Part shown: positions 35,600-45,161 of the stretch, piece by piece
Numbering within the stretch: position 1 is the first letter of the stretch
Layout: each line of letters starts with the position of its first letter
NCBI RefSeq assembly: GCF_001577755.1
Contig: NZ_CP010776.1
Location: forward strand, 1,488,001 to 1,552,000
Source: Rufibacter sp. DG15C
GTDB lineage: Bacteria; Bacteroidota; Bacteroidia; Cytophagales; Hymenobacteraceae
DNA length: 64,000 bases
Direction of reading: 5' to 3'
Notes under the pieces: generated by a model
Database searches by the model: none
Told to the model about the DNA's origin: nothing
What the model saw: only the letters and a program-made list of their open reading frames with translations
Program-made: the position numbers and the translations under genes

Positions 35600-38500
35600 C
35601 GAGTATAAACAACTGGACTATGCGAATCTTGCCGAAGAGGTGAGAGCCTACTGGAAGCAGAACCGCATATTTGAGAAATCAGTGGAAACCCGCGAGGGGC
35701 AGGAGACCTTTGTGTTTTATGAAGGACCGCCCTCTGCCAACGGCGCACCGGGTATTCACCACGTGATGGCCCGCGCCGTCAAAGACATTTTCTGCCGGTA
35801 TAAAACCCTACAGGGCTTTCAGGTACAGCGCAAAGGCGGTTGGGACACCCACGGCCTGCCCATTGAGTTGCAGGTAGAGAAAGAACTGGGCATCACCAAA
35901 GAAGACATCGGTAAGACTATCTCGGTGGAAGAGTACAATGCCCGTTGCCGTGAGACCGTAATGCGGTTCAAGGACCAATGGGATGACCTCACCGAGCGCA
36001 TGGGTTACTGGGTAGATTTGGATAACCCCTACATTACCTTTGACAACAAATACATTGAGTCTAACTGGGCCCTGCTCAAGAAACTCTATGACAAAGGCTA
36101 CCTCTACAAAGGCTACACCATCCAGCCGTTCTCTCCAGCGGCCGGTACTGGTTTGTCTTCGCATGAGCTGAACCAGCCAGGCACGTACCGCAACGTGAAG
36201 GACACGTCCATAGTGGCGCAGTTCAAAATCCAGCAGAGCGAAAAGTCTGAGTTCCTGTTCCAGCACAGCCAAGACAACTACTTCCTGGCGTGGACAACTA
36301 CGCCCTGGACGCTTCCAGCTAACACGGCTTTGGCGGTGGGTAAAAACATCAAGTACGTGCAGGTAAAGACCTTCAATCCGTACACGTTTGCGCCTATCAC
36401 GGTCGTATTGGCCAAAGACCTGGTGGGTAAGTACTTCTCAGAGAAAGCCAAAGAAGCTTCTTTTGAGGACTTTAAACCTGGGGATAAAGTAATTCCTTTC
36501 CACATATTACAGGAGTTCACCGGCGAGCAAATCAAAGATGTGACCTATGAGCAGTTGATGCCCTACGTTCAGCCGGACAAGCCCGCGTTTAGGGTGGTCA
36601 TTGGCGACTTTGTCACCACCGAGGATGGTACCGGTATTGTGCACATCTCACCCACGTTTGGCGCCGATGACTTTAGAGTAGCCGCCCAGAATGACATCCC
36701 GGCGCTGTTAGTAACTGATGAGAACGGCAAGCCTTCTCCAATAGTGAACCGCCAAGGGCGCTTTGTGCAGGAAATTACGGACTTTGCCGGAATGCCGGTT
36801 AAGAACTATGACAAGCTAGACGAGACTTCTAAAGACTATAAAAGCACAGACGTCCTAATCTCTATCAAACTTAAAGAAGAAGGCAAGGCGTTTAAAGTAG
36901 AAAAATACGAGCACAGCTATCCACACTGCTGGCGCACCGACATGCCTATCCTGTATTACCCGCTGGACAGCTGGTTTATCCAGACCACGGCGGTAAAGGC
37001 AAGATTGATAGAACTGAACAAGACCATCAACTGGAAACCAGAGTCTACCGGCGCCGGCCGTTTTGGCAATTGGCTGGAGAATCTGGTGGACTGGAACCTG
37101 TCGCGCTCCCGCTATTGGGGAACGCCGTTGCCTATCTGGCGCACTGAGGACGGCTCCGAGGAAATCTGCATTGGGTCAGTGGCGCAGTTGGACAAAGAGA
37201 TTGAGCGCAGTATCCAGTTAGGTTTCATGCAGGAGAATCCTTTGCGCAAAGGCAAGCCGGCTCCCAAGCCCGTGCATACCGGCACCAAGGATGAGCACGA
37301 GGCGAACAACATGTTTGAGTTCGCCGGTGAGTTTGTCTTGAGCCCAACCGGAACCGAAGAGCCCCGCGAGGAATTCTTTTTGACGGACATTGACTATGAT
37401 GGCTTTGACCTGCATAGACCCTATGTGGATAACATCATCTTGGCAACTGCCAAAGGCGAGCCGATGCAACGCGAGACCGACCTGATTGACGTTTGGTTTG
37501 ACTCGGGCGCCATGCCTTACGCACAGTGGCATTATCCGTTTGACAACCATGATAAGTTCAAGGCCAACTTCCCGGCAGACTTCATCGCCGAAGGCGTAGA
37601 CCAAACCCGTGGCTGGTTCTTTACCCTGCACGCCCTAGCGGTAATGCTGGAAGACAGTGTGGCGTTCAAAAATGTAATTGCCAACGGTCTGGTGCTGGAC
37701 AAAAACGGCAATAAGATGAGCAAGCGCCTGGGCAACGCCATTGACCCGTTTGAGACCATCGGCCGTTTTGGTCCGGATGCCACCAGATGGTACATGATTG
37801 TGAATGCGCCACCTTGGGATAACCTCAAGTTCAACCTGGATGGAGTCACTGAAGTACAGCGCCGTTTCTTCGGGACTTTACAGAACACGTATTCGTTCTT
37901 CGCGCTGTATGCCAACTTGGATGGTTTCACGTTCCAAGAGGATGAAGTGCCAGTAAGCCAGCGCACCGAAAGTGACCGTTGGATTATCTCGCGCCTGAAC
38001 ACATTGATTAGGGAAGTGGAAGGCTACTTTGATGACTATGACCCTACCAAAGCGGCCAGGGCCATCCAGGATTTCGTGGCCGATGAGTTGAGCAACTGGT
38101 ACGTGCGCCTAAACCGCAAACGCTTCTGGAAAGGTGAGCTGAACCAAGACAAGAAGGCAGCCTACCAAACGCTGTACACATGTTTGGAGACCGTGGCCAA
38201 GTTAGGAGCGCCTATCGCGCCATTCTACATGGACCGCCTGTTCCTGGACTTGAACCGCGTGAGTGGACGCAGCCTGTCAGAGTCTGTTCACTTGGAGCGT
38301 TTCCCGCTGGTAAATGAGAACCTGGTGGACACAGATTTGGAAGAGCGCATGCAGCTGGCGCAAAGCGTATCTTCACTGGTGCACTCGCTGCGCAAGAAGC
38401 AGATGATAAAAGTGCGTCAGCCCTTGAGCCGTATCTTGGTGCCTATCCTGGATGACAAGATGAAGAGCCAGCTACAGGCCGTGGAAGACCTGATTCTCTC

Positions 38501-39086
38501 TGAGGTGAACGTGAAAGGCTTAGAATACCTGGAAGACACGACCGGTATCTTGGTGAAGAAAATCAAGCCAAACTTCAAGCGTCTGGGCCAGGTGTTTGGG
38601 CCTAAGCTCAAGATAGTAGCCGCGCAGATTCAAGCCATGGGGCAAGAGGACATCGCCCGTATGGAACGCGAGGGTTTCTTTGAGATTGCCGTGGACGGTG
38701 ACACCACCGTGCTGAGCCGCGAGGACGTGGAAATCATGTCGGAGGATATCCCGGGTTGGCTGGTTGCCTCAGAGGGCACCATCACCGTGGCCTTGGACAT
38801 CACCCTCACCGAGGAGTTGCGTCTGGAAGGTATGGCCCGCGAGCTGGTGAACCGTCTGCAGAACCTGCGCAAGGATAGCGGTCTGGAAGTGCAAGACAAA
38901 ATCAAGGTCTACATCCAGGACGGACAGGAAGAAGTGCGCGCCGCCTTGCAATTGTTTGGCAATTACATTGCCGAGGAAGTTCAAGCGGTAGACCTAGCCT
39001 TGGTACCTAGCTTTGCCGACGGAGATGCCACCGTCTTGGACATGGAAGGTTTTTCTTTGCCGGTTCGCATAGAAGTAGCCCGTTAA
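35589..39086 (+). CDS. ileS: Isoleucyl-tRNA synthetase
   Basis: The 1165-residue class I synthetase charges tRNA-Ile. Its HIGH-type motif reads GIHH within GPPSANGAPGIHHVMAR. WDTHGLPIE, the editing domain and the KMSKR loop (NKMSKRLGNAIDPF) are all present, and the C-terminal region is long. The start is GTG at 35589; the next residues (KYNEYKQLDYANLAEEV) fit the conserved N-terminus. The 11-bp overlap with the transporter gene means ileS is translated from the transporter mRNA, so its expression is tied to it or to an internal promoter. Confidence 0.97.
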   Translation: MKYNEYKQLDYANLAEEVRAYWKQNRIFEKSVETREGQETFVFYEGPPSANGAPGIHHVMARAVKDIFCRYKTLQGFQVQRKGGWDTHGLPIELQVEKELGITKEDIGKTISVEEYNARCRETVMRFKDQWDDLTERMGYWVDLDNPYITFDNKYIESNWALLKKLYDKGYLYKGYTIQPFSPAAGTGLSSHELNQPGTYRNVKDTSIVAQFKIQQSEKSEFLFQHSQDNYFLAWTTTPWTLPANTALAVGKNIKYVQVKTFNPYTFAPITVVLAKDLVGKYFSEKAKEASFEDFKPGDKVIPFHILQEFTGEQIKDVTYEQLMPYVQPDKPAFRVVIGDFVTTEDGTGIVHISPTFGADDFRVAAQNDIPALLVTDENGKPSPIVNRQGRFVQEITDFAGMPVKNYDKLDETSKDYKSTDVLISIKLKEEGKAFKVEKYEHSYPHCWRTDMPILYYPLDSWFIQTTAVKARLIELNKTINWKPESTGAGRFGNWLENLVDWNLSRSRYWGTPLPIWRTEDGSEEICIGSVAQLDKEIERSIQLGFMQENPLRKGKPAPKPVHTGTKDEHEANNMFEFAGEFVLSPTGTEEPREEFFLTDIDYDGFDLHRPYVDNIILATAKGEPMQRETDLIDVWFDSGAMPYAQWHYPFDNHDKFKANFPADFIAEGVDQTRGWFFTLHALAVMLEDSVAFKNVIANGLVLDKNGNKMSKRLGNAIDPFETIGRFGPDATRWYMIVNAPPWDNLKFNLDGVTEVQRRFFGTLQNTYSFFALYANLDGFTFQEDEVPVSQRTESDRWIISRLNTLIREVEGYFDDYDPTKAARAIQDFVADELSNWYVRLNRKRFWKGELNQDKKAAYQTLYTCLETVAKLGAPIAPFYMDRLFLDLNRVSGRSLSESVHLERFPLVNENLVDTDLEERMQLAQSVSSLVHSLRKKQMIKVRQPLSRILVPILDDKMKSQLQAVEDLILSEVNVKGLEYLEDTTGILVKKIKPNFKRLGQVFGPKLKIVAAQIQAMGQEDIARMEREGFFEIAVDGDTTVLSREDVEIMSEDIPGWLVASEGTITVALDITLTEELRLEGMARELVNRLQNLRKDSGLEVQDKIKVYIQDGQEEVRAALQLFGNYIAEEVQAVDLALVPSFADGDATVLDMEGFSLPVRIEVAR

Positions 39087-39110
39087 ACTCCTACATTTGA
39101 CTATACTTGC

Positions 39111-39156
39111 CCTTCGTTTTTGGCCTCATTTCTAGAATACAGGCCAAAAACGAAGG
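39111..39156. repeat. Intergenic palindrome, copy 13
   Basis: A perfect 16-bp stem (ccttcgtttttggcct / aggccaaaaacgaagg) lies between ileS and lspA. No T-tract follows, and it ends 13 bp before the lspA ATG. Confidence 0.94.
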
Positions 39157-39169
39157 TTAACCTTCTCAC

Positions 39170-39769
39170 ATGAAGTACACAAAATACTACCTGCTCACCT
39201 TACTGGTGATCGCCATTGACCAGGCCGTGAAGATGCTGGTCCACTATAACATGCAGATGGGCCTGCCCGGCGAGATTCCGGTTTTTGGCGACTGGTTTAA
39301 GCTGCACTATACACTCAACCCGGGCATGGCTTTTGGGGTGGAGATTGGCTCTGACTACGGCAAACTGATTCTTACTCTGTTCAGAATGGTGGCCATGGTG
39401 GGCATTGGGTATTTGGTGTACTATCTGGTGAAGACCAGGGCGCACAAAGGCTTGGTCTGGTGCGTAGCGGCCATCTTGGGTGGTGCCATTGGCAACCTCA
39501 TTGACAGTACCTTTTATGGTGTGTGGTTTGACAACGCCCCATATGGGGTGGTAACGCCTTGGTTGCACGGCCAGGTGATTGACATGTTCTACCTGGACAT
39601 TTGGGAAGGTATCCTGCCGCACTGGATTCCCATCATTGGCGGAACGCCCATGTCATTGTGGCCAATCTTCAACGTGGCAGACGCCGCCATTTTTGTGGGC
39701 GTGTTGATCATCGTTTTCAACCAGAATAGATTCCTGAACCAAGAGCCTACCGTACAAGCCCAAGCGTAA
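39170..39769 (+). CDS. lspA: Lipoprotein signal peptidase (SPase II)
   Basis: The 199-residue inner-membrane aspartyl peptidase removes signal peptides from prolipoproteins after lipidation. The catalytic Asp pair is visible as Asp112 (GNLIDSTFYG) and Asp171 (FNVADAAIF), with four transmembrane segments. It is longer than the E. coli enzyme because of an insert around residues 118-165 (GVVTPWLHGQVIDMFYLDIWEGILPHWIP), usual for Bacteroidetes. It follows ileS, a common pairing, and would process the many lipoproteins encoded in this window. Confidence 0.96.
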   Translation: MKYTKYYLLTLLVIAIDQAVKMLVHYNMQMGLPGEIPVFGDWFKLHYTLNPGMAFGVEIGSDYGKLILTLFRMVAMVGIGYLVYYLVKTRAHKGLVWCVAAILGGAIGNLIDSTFYGVWFDNAPYGVVTPWLHGQVIDMFYLDIWEGILPHWIPIIGGTPMSLWPIFNVADAAIFVGVLIIVFNQNRFLNQEPTVQAQA

Positions 39770-39780
39770 GGGATTGCTTA

Positions 39781-39842
39781 TAAACGAAGAAGCGTTTTTG
39801 GCCTACTTTCTGGAAAGTAGGCCAAAAACGCTTCTTCGTTTA
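39781..39842. repeat. Intergenic palindrome, copy 14 (29-bp perfect stem)
   Basis: This is the longest copy: a 29-bp perfect stem around loop CTGG between convergent lspA and the 39861 gene. The outer 11 bases (taaacgaagaa / ttcttcgttta) are unique to this copy yet fully self-complementary. It probably ends transcription from both sides. Confidence 0.97.
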
Positions 39843-39860
39843 AGATAAGTTGGTTTGGCT

Positions 39861-40469
39861 CTAGAACGAGTAGCCCATGTTTAATCCTACAGAGAAGATA
39901 GAGGTTCCTTTGTTGTAGATGTAGCCCGTGGCTCTCCACCCGAAGAACAGGCGGTTGTCACTGAAGAAGTCGTTCTCCAAGGCAATCTTCCCTCCGAAGT
40001 CTCTTTCCCGGCTGTGGATGAACTGCTCATCAGGAGTAGAACCCGGCGTTGTGTTTTCGCCTAGGGCCCCTTTGGCCAAATCTAGCTCAGAGCGTCTGCG
40101 TACGGCTGGCCCTGCGCCAATCTTAATGGTGAACTTCTCATTCTCCAACAGGTCAAAGTACATGGAGGCATCAAACATGACGAAGGCTTTTCTGGACGTA
40201 AAGATTTTCTTGCCTTGGTCATACCTGGACGAGCTTAAATACTCACCAGAGATGGCTAAGTTTAATCTGTCCGTCAGCTCGCGGCTGTACTGGTTAGAGA
40301 ACAAGGCCCCACTGTTATCTCCCTCCACAATGTAAGCAAAACCTACACCCGTCCGGAAAGCGTTCTTGTATACATGTTGCGCCGAGGCAGAGAAGGAGAG
40401 GAACGTGCATAAAACGGCTACAATGGCTGTTTTTAGGCAAAGTGAGGTTAAGTAGTGAATGTGTTTCAT
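39861..40469 (-). CDS. Small outer-membrane beta-barrel protein, unknown function
   Basis: The 202-residue protein has a signal peptide (cleavage near FSASAQ) and an alternating pattern of a small beta barrel, ending in YSF, typical of outer-membrane insertion. I see no family I can name. The longest frame starts at TTG 40475; the ATG at 40469 is used. It is a single gene, convergent with lspA and divergent from the ABC ATPase gene. Confidence 0.78.
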   Translation of the reverse strand: MKHIHYLTSLCLKTAIVAVLCTFLSFSASAQHVYKNAFRTGVGFAYIVEGDNSGALFSNQYSRELTDRLNLAISGEYLSSSRYDQGKKIFTSRKAFVMFDASMYFDLLENEKFTIKIGAGPAVRRRSELDLAKGALGENTTPGSTPDEQFIHSRERDFGGKIALENDFFSDNRLFFGWRATGYIYNKGTSIFSVGLNMGYSF

Positions 40470-40625
40470 ATACAATTTGTGTGAGATATTTAATTTTAGG
40501 GGGGAGTCCTTGAACAGGGGTATTGTGGCATACTTAGGTTTGGCTATTTTAGTTGTATAGGAAACCCCTAATTTTTAAACATTACCTAGTCCTGTCCTTA
40601 GAACCAGCGGGTTATTCTATTTTCA

Positions 40626-40633
40626 TACCTTTG
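40626..40633 (+). promoter_or_regulatory. Candidate -7 box of the double ABC ATPase gene
   Basis: TACCTTTG fits TAnnTTTG 26 bp before the GTG start at 40660. Confidence 0.35.
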
Positions 40634-40659
40634 ATTTTCTACTTTTTGCCGAGCTATCT

Positions 40660-42438
40660 GTGTTACACGCGCCGCCGCTTCTTTCTGTCACAGGTTTAGA
40701 AATTGAGTTTTCTACAGCTGGCGCGCGCACCAAGGCCGTGGCAGGGATTGACTTCACGCTTCAGAAAGGCGAGGTCTTGGCTATAGTAGGAGAGACGGGC
40801 TCAGGCAAAACAGCCACCTCTCTGGCGCTGCTACAATTGCTGAACACACCGCCCGCGCACATCACTGGTGGGCAGGCCATTTTTCAATCTGAGCAATTAG
40901 GCGAAGTAGATTTACTGCAGTTGAAGGAGAAGGAACTCCAGAAGATACGGGGGCGGGAGATTTCCATGGTATTTCAAGAGCCCATGTCTTCTTTGAACCC
41001 CATCATGCGCTGTGGAAAGCAAGTGGCCGAGGCCCTCCTCATCCACTTTCCCATCTCCAAGAAAGAGGCCAAGCAACGTGCCATTGAGTTATTCGAGTTA
41101 GTACAACTACCTGATCCAGCCAAGAAATTCAACGCTTATCCACATGAGCTATCCGGTGGGCAGAAACAGCGGGTCATGATCGCCATGGCCTTAGCCTGTA
41201 ATCCGTCCATCTTAATAGCAGACGAGCCTACCACCGCTTTAGACGTCACTGTGCAAGCCTCCATCTTGAATTTGCTCCGCGAAATCTGCCAGAAACGCCA
41301 CATGTCCATGCTCTTTATCACGCATGATTTGGGCGTAGTGGCAGAGATAGCCGACCGAGTGTTGGTGATGTACCAAGGCAAAGTAGTAGAACAGGGCACT
41401 GTCTTAGACATACTTACCAATCCCCAGCATCCATACACCCAAGGATTATTGGCATGCCGACCTTCTTTGCATACTCACACTAAAGTGCTTCCTACGGTAG
41501 CTGATTTTATAGAAGGCAAAAAGGTGACATTGGAATCTCAGATAGAAGCAGAATCATCCACCGTATCTTTTCTATCTGACTCTGATATCACTCCGCTTAT
41601 TCAAGTAGAGAACTTACAAGTGCATCTGCCGGTGAGGCGTTCTATTTTCTTACAATCCAAGGAAGTGGTTAAAGCAGTGGACGGCGTTTCTTTTGAGATT
41701 TACCCCGGTGAAACAGTAGCGCTGGTAGGAGAGTCTGGCTGTGGAAAAACTACCTTGGGACGAGCCTTGTTGCGCTTGGTGGAGCCTACCAATGGGAATG
41801 TTCTGCTGGATGGCATCGCGTGGAAAAACCTGTCCTCTAAAGAACTCAGGAAACGCCGGAAGGACTTCCAAATTATCTTCCAGGACCCGTTCTCGGCGCT
41901 CAATCCGCACATGACCATTGGTGATGCCATCATGGAACCAATGAAGGTGCACGGGGTGTTAAAGAACCGGCAAGAGCGGGAACAGCGCGTGTTAGAATTG
42001 TTGCAGACTGTGAATCTCTTGCCAGAACACCTCAACCGTTATCCACATCAATTCTCAGGCGGGCAACTCCAGCGTATCAACATAGCCCGCGCCGTAGCGC
42101 TCCAGCCCATGTGTATCATCTGTGATGAGGCAGTCTCTTCATTGGACGTCTCTGTGCAGGCACAAGTGCTCAATCTTCTCAACCGTCTTAAGCGCGAGTT
42201 CAACATCACGTACCTGTTCATCACCCATGATTTGGCCGTCGCCAGGTTCATGGCCGACCGCATCTTTGTGATGCACCAAGGACAGATAGTGGAACAAGGA
42301 CCCGCCCAGCAGGTATTTGAAAAGCCACAGCACGCCTATACCCAGACCTTGCTTCAGTCTATCCCCAAAGGTGATGTTAATGATATTTTAACAGCCCAAG
42401 AGAAACGAAAAGCAGTAAAAGCAAGTATAGACGAATAG
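40660..42438 (+). CDS. Double ABC ATPase of the peptide/nickel importer (Opp/Dpp, YejF-like) family
   Basis: The 592-residue protein is two ABC ATPases in one chain. Domain 1 has Walker A GETGSGKT (44-51), LSGGQKQR and ILIADEPTTALD. Domain 2 has Walker A GESGCGKT, FSGGQLQR and CDEAVSSLD. Each carries the OppD/OppF-type C-terminal extension (HPYTQGLLACRPS; HAYTQTLLQSIP). It would power an Opp/Dpp-type peptide transporter, as YejF or GsiA do. The permeases and binding protein are not in this window, which is common in Bacteroidetes. The start is GTG. Confidence 0.93.
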   Translation: MLHAPPLLSVTGLEIEFSTAGARTKAVAGIDFTLQKGEVLAIVGETGSGKTATSLALLQLLNTPPAHITGGQAIFQSEQLGEVDLLQLKEKELQKIRGREISMVFQEPMSSLNPIMRCGKQVAEALLIHFPISKKEAKQRAIELFELVQLPDPAKKFNAYPHELSGGQKQRVMIAMALACNPSILIADEPTTALDVTVQASILNLLREICQKRHMSMLFITHDLGVVAEIADRVLVMYQGKVVEQGTVLDILTNPQHPYTQGLLACRPSLHTHTKVLPTVADFIEGKKVTLESQIEAESSTVSFLSDSDITPLIQVENLQVHLPVRRSIFLQSKEVVKAVDGVSFEIYPGETVALVGESGCGKTTLGRALLRLVEPTNGNVLLDGIAWKNLSSKELRKRRKDFQIIFQDPFSALNPHMTIGDAIMEPMKVHGVLKNRQEREQRVLELLQTVNLLPEHLNRYPHQFSGGQLQRINIARAVALQPMCIICDEAVSSLDVSVQAQVLNLLNRLKREFNITYLFITHDLAVARFMADRIFVMHQGQIVEQGPAQQVFEKPQHAYTQTLLQSIPKGDVNDILTAQEKRKAVKASIDE

Positions 42439-42439
42439 A

Positions 42440-42447
42440 TATATTTG
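42440..42447 (+). promoter_or_regulatory. Candidate -7 box in front of a long rnr leader
   Basis: TATATTTG fits TAnnTTTG and begins one base after the ABC ATPase stop. If used, rnr would have a leader of roughly 190 nt including palindrome copy 15. Confidence 0.3.
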
Positions 42448-42465
42448 CGGAGCGCTCAAAGCTTC

Positions 42466-42503
42466 CGTTTTTAGCCTACTTTTAGCAAAACAGGCCAAAA
42501 ACG
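42466..42503. repeat. Intergenic palindrome, copy 15
   Basis: cgtttttagcctacttttagc and aaaacaggccaaaaacg pair apart from two positions. It follows the ABC ATPase by 27 bp and precedes rnr. Confidence 0.9.
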
Positions 42504-42642
42504 ATTATCCCAAGGTTCTCCATTGAATCAGCAATCAAACCATTCATTTGCTGGAGTTCCCATCGCTTGCAAGAAAAGCGATACCTCGGCAGGCCGTCTT
42601 AGAAAAAGTACGTCTGCCAGATACAATTTGTAATTAGTAATA
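42504..42642 (+). other. rnr leader region with small hairpins
   Basis: The stretch holds a 7-bp stem atcgctt / aagcgat (42562-42582) and a ggcag / ctgcc pair (42588-42618) just upstream of the rnr ATG. It may be a structured 5' leader; no frame is seen. Confidence 0.35.
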
Positions 42643-44982
42643 ATGGAAAGAAAAAGAAGAGACCGTAACGAAAAGGGGCCATCTGCCCCACGGTCCGAAA
42701 GAACAAGCAACAACAGAGGCTCGGCCTCCAAAGATAAAAGAGGCTCTAGAAAGAAAGACGGACCAAACGTGGGTCAGATTTCGGCGGGGGTGTTGATTAA
42801 CATCTTCAGCCAGAGCCCAGAGAAAGTATTCACGTACCGCCAACTGCACCGTCGTCTGGGCATTAATGACCAGCGCGGACGCGAAGAGGTATTCACCCTG
42901 CTTAAAACCCTGCGGAAGACCGGCGAGATTGTGCATTTGCAGAACGATGCCTACGTCTTCAACCCAGACTTTAAAGGGGAGCGCACGCGCAGTCCCAAAC
43001 GCGAGGATGCCGGTGACCGCGGTGATAGACGCACTACCTCCACCCGCTTTAGCGGACGCGGTAGTGAGACGCTTATTGGCAAGGTAGACCTAGCCAACGG
43101 ACGCTTCGCCTACGTGATTTGTGAGGACTCTGAGCAGGACGTGCGCGTCCCTACAGAGAAACTCATGTTTGCCATGACCGGTGACACCGTGCGTGTGGCC
43201 GTGAGACGCGGTCGTAAGCCTAGTGACCGGCCCGAGGGCGAAGTAGTGGAAGTACTCAAGCGCGAGCGCGAAGAAGTAGTGGGCCGTCTGCAAATGGGCA
43301 AGGGCTTCGGCTTCTTGGTGCCTGACCAGAAACGCATGTACTTTGACGTGTTTGTGGGCGAACGCAACCTGGCAGACGCCAAGGACGGCGACAAGGTATT
43401 GGTGAAAGTGACCGAGTGGCCAGAAGACCCTAAGAAAAGCCCGACGGGTGAAATCATCAGGGTATTTGGCCCAGCTGGTGAGCACAACGCTGAGATTCAC
43501 GCCATCATGGCGGAGTTTGGACTACCGTTTGAATTCCCCGAAAGCGTGGAAGCGGAGGCGGATGCCATTCCGGAGGGTATCACGAAGGAAGAAATTGCCA
43601 AGCGCCGTGACTTTAGGGACGTGACCACCTTCACCATTGACCCCGCAGACGCCAAGGACTTTGATGATGCCTTGAGCATGCGTCAACTGGAAAATGGTAA
43701 CTGGGAGATTGGCGTGCACATTGCCGACGTAACACACTACGTTCAGCCCAACACCAAACTGGAGAAGGAAGCCTACCGAAGAGCCACGTCTGTGTATCTG
43801 GTAGACCGTACCATCCCTATGCTACCCGAGCGCTTGTCCAATGGCCTTTGTTCGCTTAGACCCAATGAAGACAAGCTTACCTTCTCTGTAGTGTTTGAGA
43901 TTGATGAGAACGCCAAAATCCATGACTACTGGATTGGCCGTACCATCATCCACTCAGACAGACGCTTTGCCTATGAAGACGCCCAAGAGGTGATTGAAAC
44001 CGGCGAAGGCGACTACAAAGACGAAATTCTGAAGCTGAATGAACTGGCCAAGAAATTCAAAGAGAAGCGCTTTAAGCACGGCGCCGTGAACTTTGAAACC
44101 ATTGAGGTGAAATTCAAGCTGGATGAGAATGGCAAGCCATTGTCTCTCTACATCAAGGAGCGCAAGGATGCGCATAAACTCATTGAGGAATTCATGCTCT
44201 TGGCTAACAAATACGTGGCCGAGCATGTGTACCACATCAAGAAAGGCAAGAACAAACTGACCATGGTGTACCGTACGCACGGCGCCCCAGACCCAGAAAA
44301 GCTCTTGAACTTCTCTATGTTCGCGCGCAAGTTTGGCTATAACCTGGATTTAGGCGAAGGCCGTGACATTTCTAAGGAGTTGAACAGCCTGGCAGACCAA
44401 ACTGAAGGCAAGCCTGAGCAGAACGTGCTCCAGAGCCTGGCCATCAGGACCATGGCCAAAGCCAAGTACTCTACAGAGCCAGAAGGGCACTTTGGACTGG
44501 CGTTTGCGCACTATTCGCACTTTACCTCGCCTATCAGAAGATACCCAGACATGATGGCGCACCGTCTTATTGACCGGTACACGCATGGTCAGGACAGTGC
44601 CGATGTGGAGGAGTTTGAGGAACGCTGTTTGCATTCCTCAGACATGGAGAAACGGGCTGCAGACGCAGAACGGGCCTCTATCAAGTTCAAGCAGGTGGAG
44701 TTTATCAACAACTTCATTGGCGAGCAGTTCAAAGGAATTGTCTCTGGCTTGACCGAGTGGGGCATGTATGTGGAGATAGAAGAGAACAAGTGCGAAGGCA
44801 TGATTCGTCTGGCAGACCTGCAGGACGACTTCTACGAACTGGACTCGGCTAACTACCGCATCATTGGCCGCAGCAACAAGCGCATGATTTCCTTCGGGGA
44901 TGAGGTAATTGTAGAGGTGAAGGCCGCCAACATTCTGGACCGTACCATTGACCTGGAGTTGATAGATACTGTCAAGAAATAA
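42643..44982 (+). CDS. rnr: Ribonuclease R
   Basis: The 779-residue 3'-5' exoribonuclease degrades structured RNA. A basic low-complexity N-terminus (about 1-45) precedes a winged-helix-like segment and cold-shock domains. The RNB catalytic domain is at about 300-640 (TIDPADAKDFDDALS with its metal-binding Asp cluster; HFTSPIRRYPDMMAHR). A C-terminal S1 domain follows (FKGIVSGLTEWGMYVEI). The RNase R order and S1 domain fit RNase R better than RNase II. It is probably transcribed alone, and a palindrome with a T-tract ends it. Confidence 0.95.
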   Translation: MERKRRDRNEKGPSAPRSERTSNNRGSASKDKRGSRKKDGPNVGQISAGVLINIFSQSPEKVFTYRQLHRRLGINDQRGREEVFTLLKTLRKTGEIVHLQNDAYVFNPDFKGERTRSPKREDAGDRGDRRTTSTRFSGRGSETLIGKVDLANGRFAYVICEDSEQDVRVPTEKLMFAMTGDTVRVAVRRGRKPSDRPEGEVVEVLKREREEVVGRLQMGKGFGFLVPDQKRMYFDVFVGERNLADAKDGDKVLVKVTEWPEDPKKSPTGEIIRVFGPAGEHNAEIHAIMAEFGLPFEFPESVEAEADAIPEGITKEEIAKRRDFRDVTTFTIDPADAKDFDDALSMRQLENGNWEIGVHIADVTHYVQPNTKLEKEAYRRATSVYLVDRTIPMLPERLSNGLCSLRPNEDKLTFSVVFEIDENAKIHDYWIGRTIIHSDRRFAYEDAQEVIETGEGDYKDEILKLNELAKKFKEKRFKHGAVNFETIEVKFKLDENGKPLSLYIKERKDAHKLIEEFMLLANKYVAEHVYHIKKGKNKLTMVYRTHGAPDPEKLLNFSMFARKFGYNLDLGEGRDISKELNSLADQTEGKPEQNVLQSLAIRTMAKAKYSTEPEGHFGLAFAHYSHFTSPIRRYPDMMAHRLIDRYTHGQDSADVEEFEERCLHSSDMEKRAADAERASIKFKQVEFINNFIGEQFKGIVSGLTEWGMYVEIEENKCEGMIRLADLQDDFYELDSANYRIIGRSNKRMISFGDEVIVEVKAANILDRTIDLELIDTVKK

Positions 44983-44998
44983 GTAACACTAAACACGT

Positions 44999-45047
44999 AA
45001 AGCGTTTTTGGCTTCTTTTCCAGGAAAGAGGCTAAAAACGCTTTTTT
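44999..45047. repeat. Intergenic palindrome, copy 16 (acts as terminator)
   Basis: aaagcgtttttggc pairs with gctaaaaacgcttt (one wobble) and is followed by TTTTTT, 17 bp after the rnr stop. This copy has the tail of a working intrinsic terminator. Confidence 0.93.
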
Positions 45048-45089
45048 CTTGTTTGGCTAAACAAAACAGCCCGTTTCCTTATTTTACTG

Positions 45090-45097
45090 TAGCTTTG
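45090..45097 (+). promoter_or_regulatory. Candidate -7 box of the polyprenyl synthase gene
   Basis: TAGCTTTG fits TAnnTTTG 64 bp before the start at 45162. The -33 box is unclear. Confidence 0.3.
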
Positions 45098-45161
45098 AAT
45101 CTAAAGCAGAGGCAGCACTTCTTTTAGCTACCTTCTTGACAACACATTAAAGAATACCGCT

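Noticed and set aside
41136-42047. TTATCCACA words inside the double ABC ATPase as DnaA boxes
   Set aside because: Both fall on the conserved Tyr-Pro-His codons before the ABC signature motif, so protein coding explains them.
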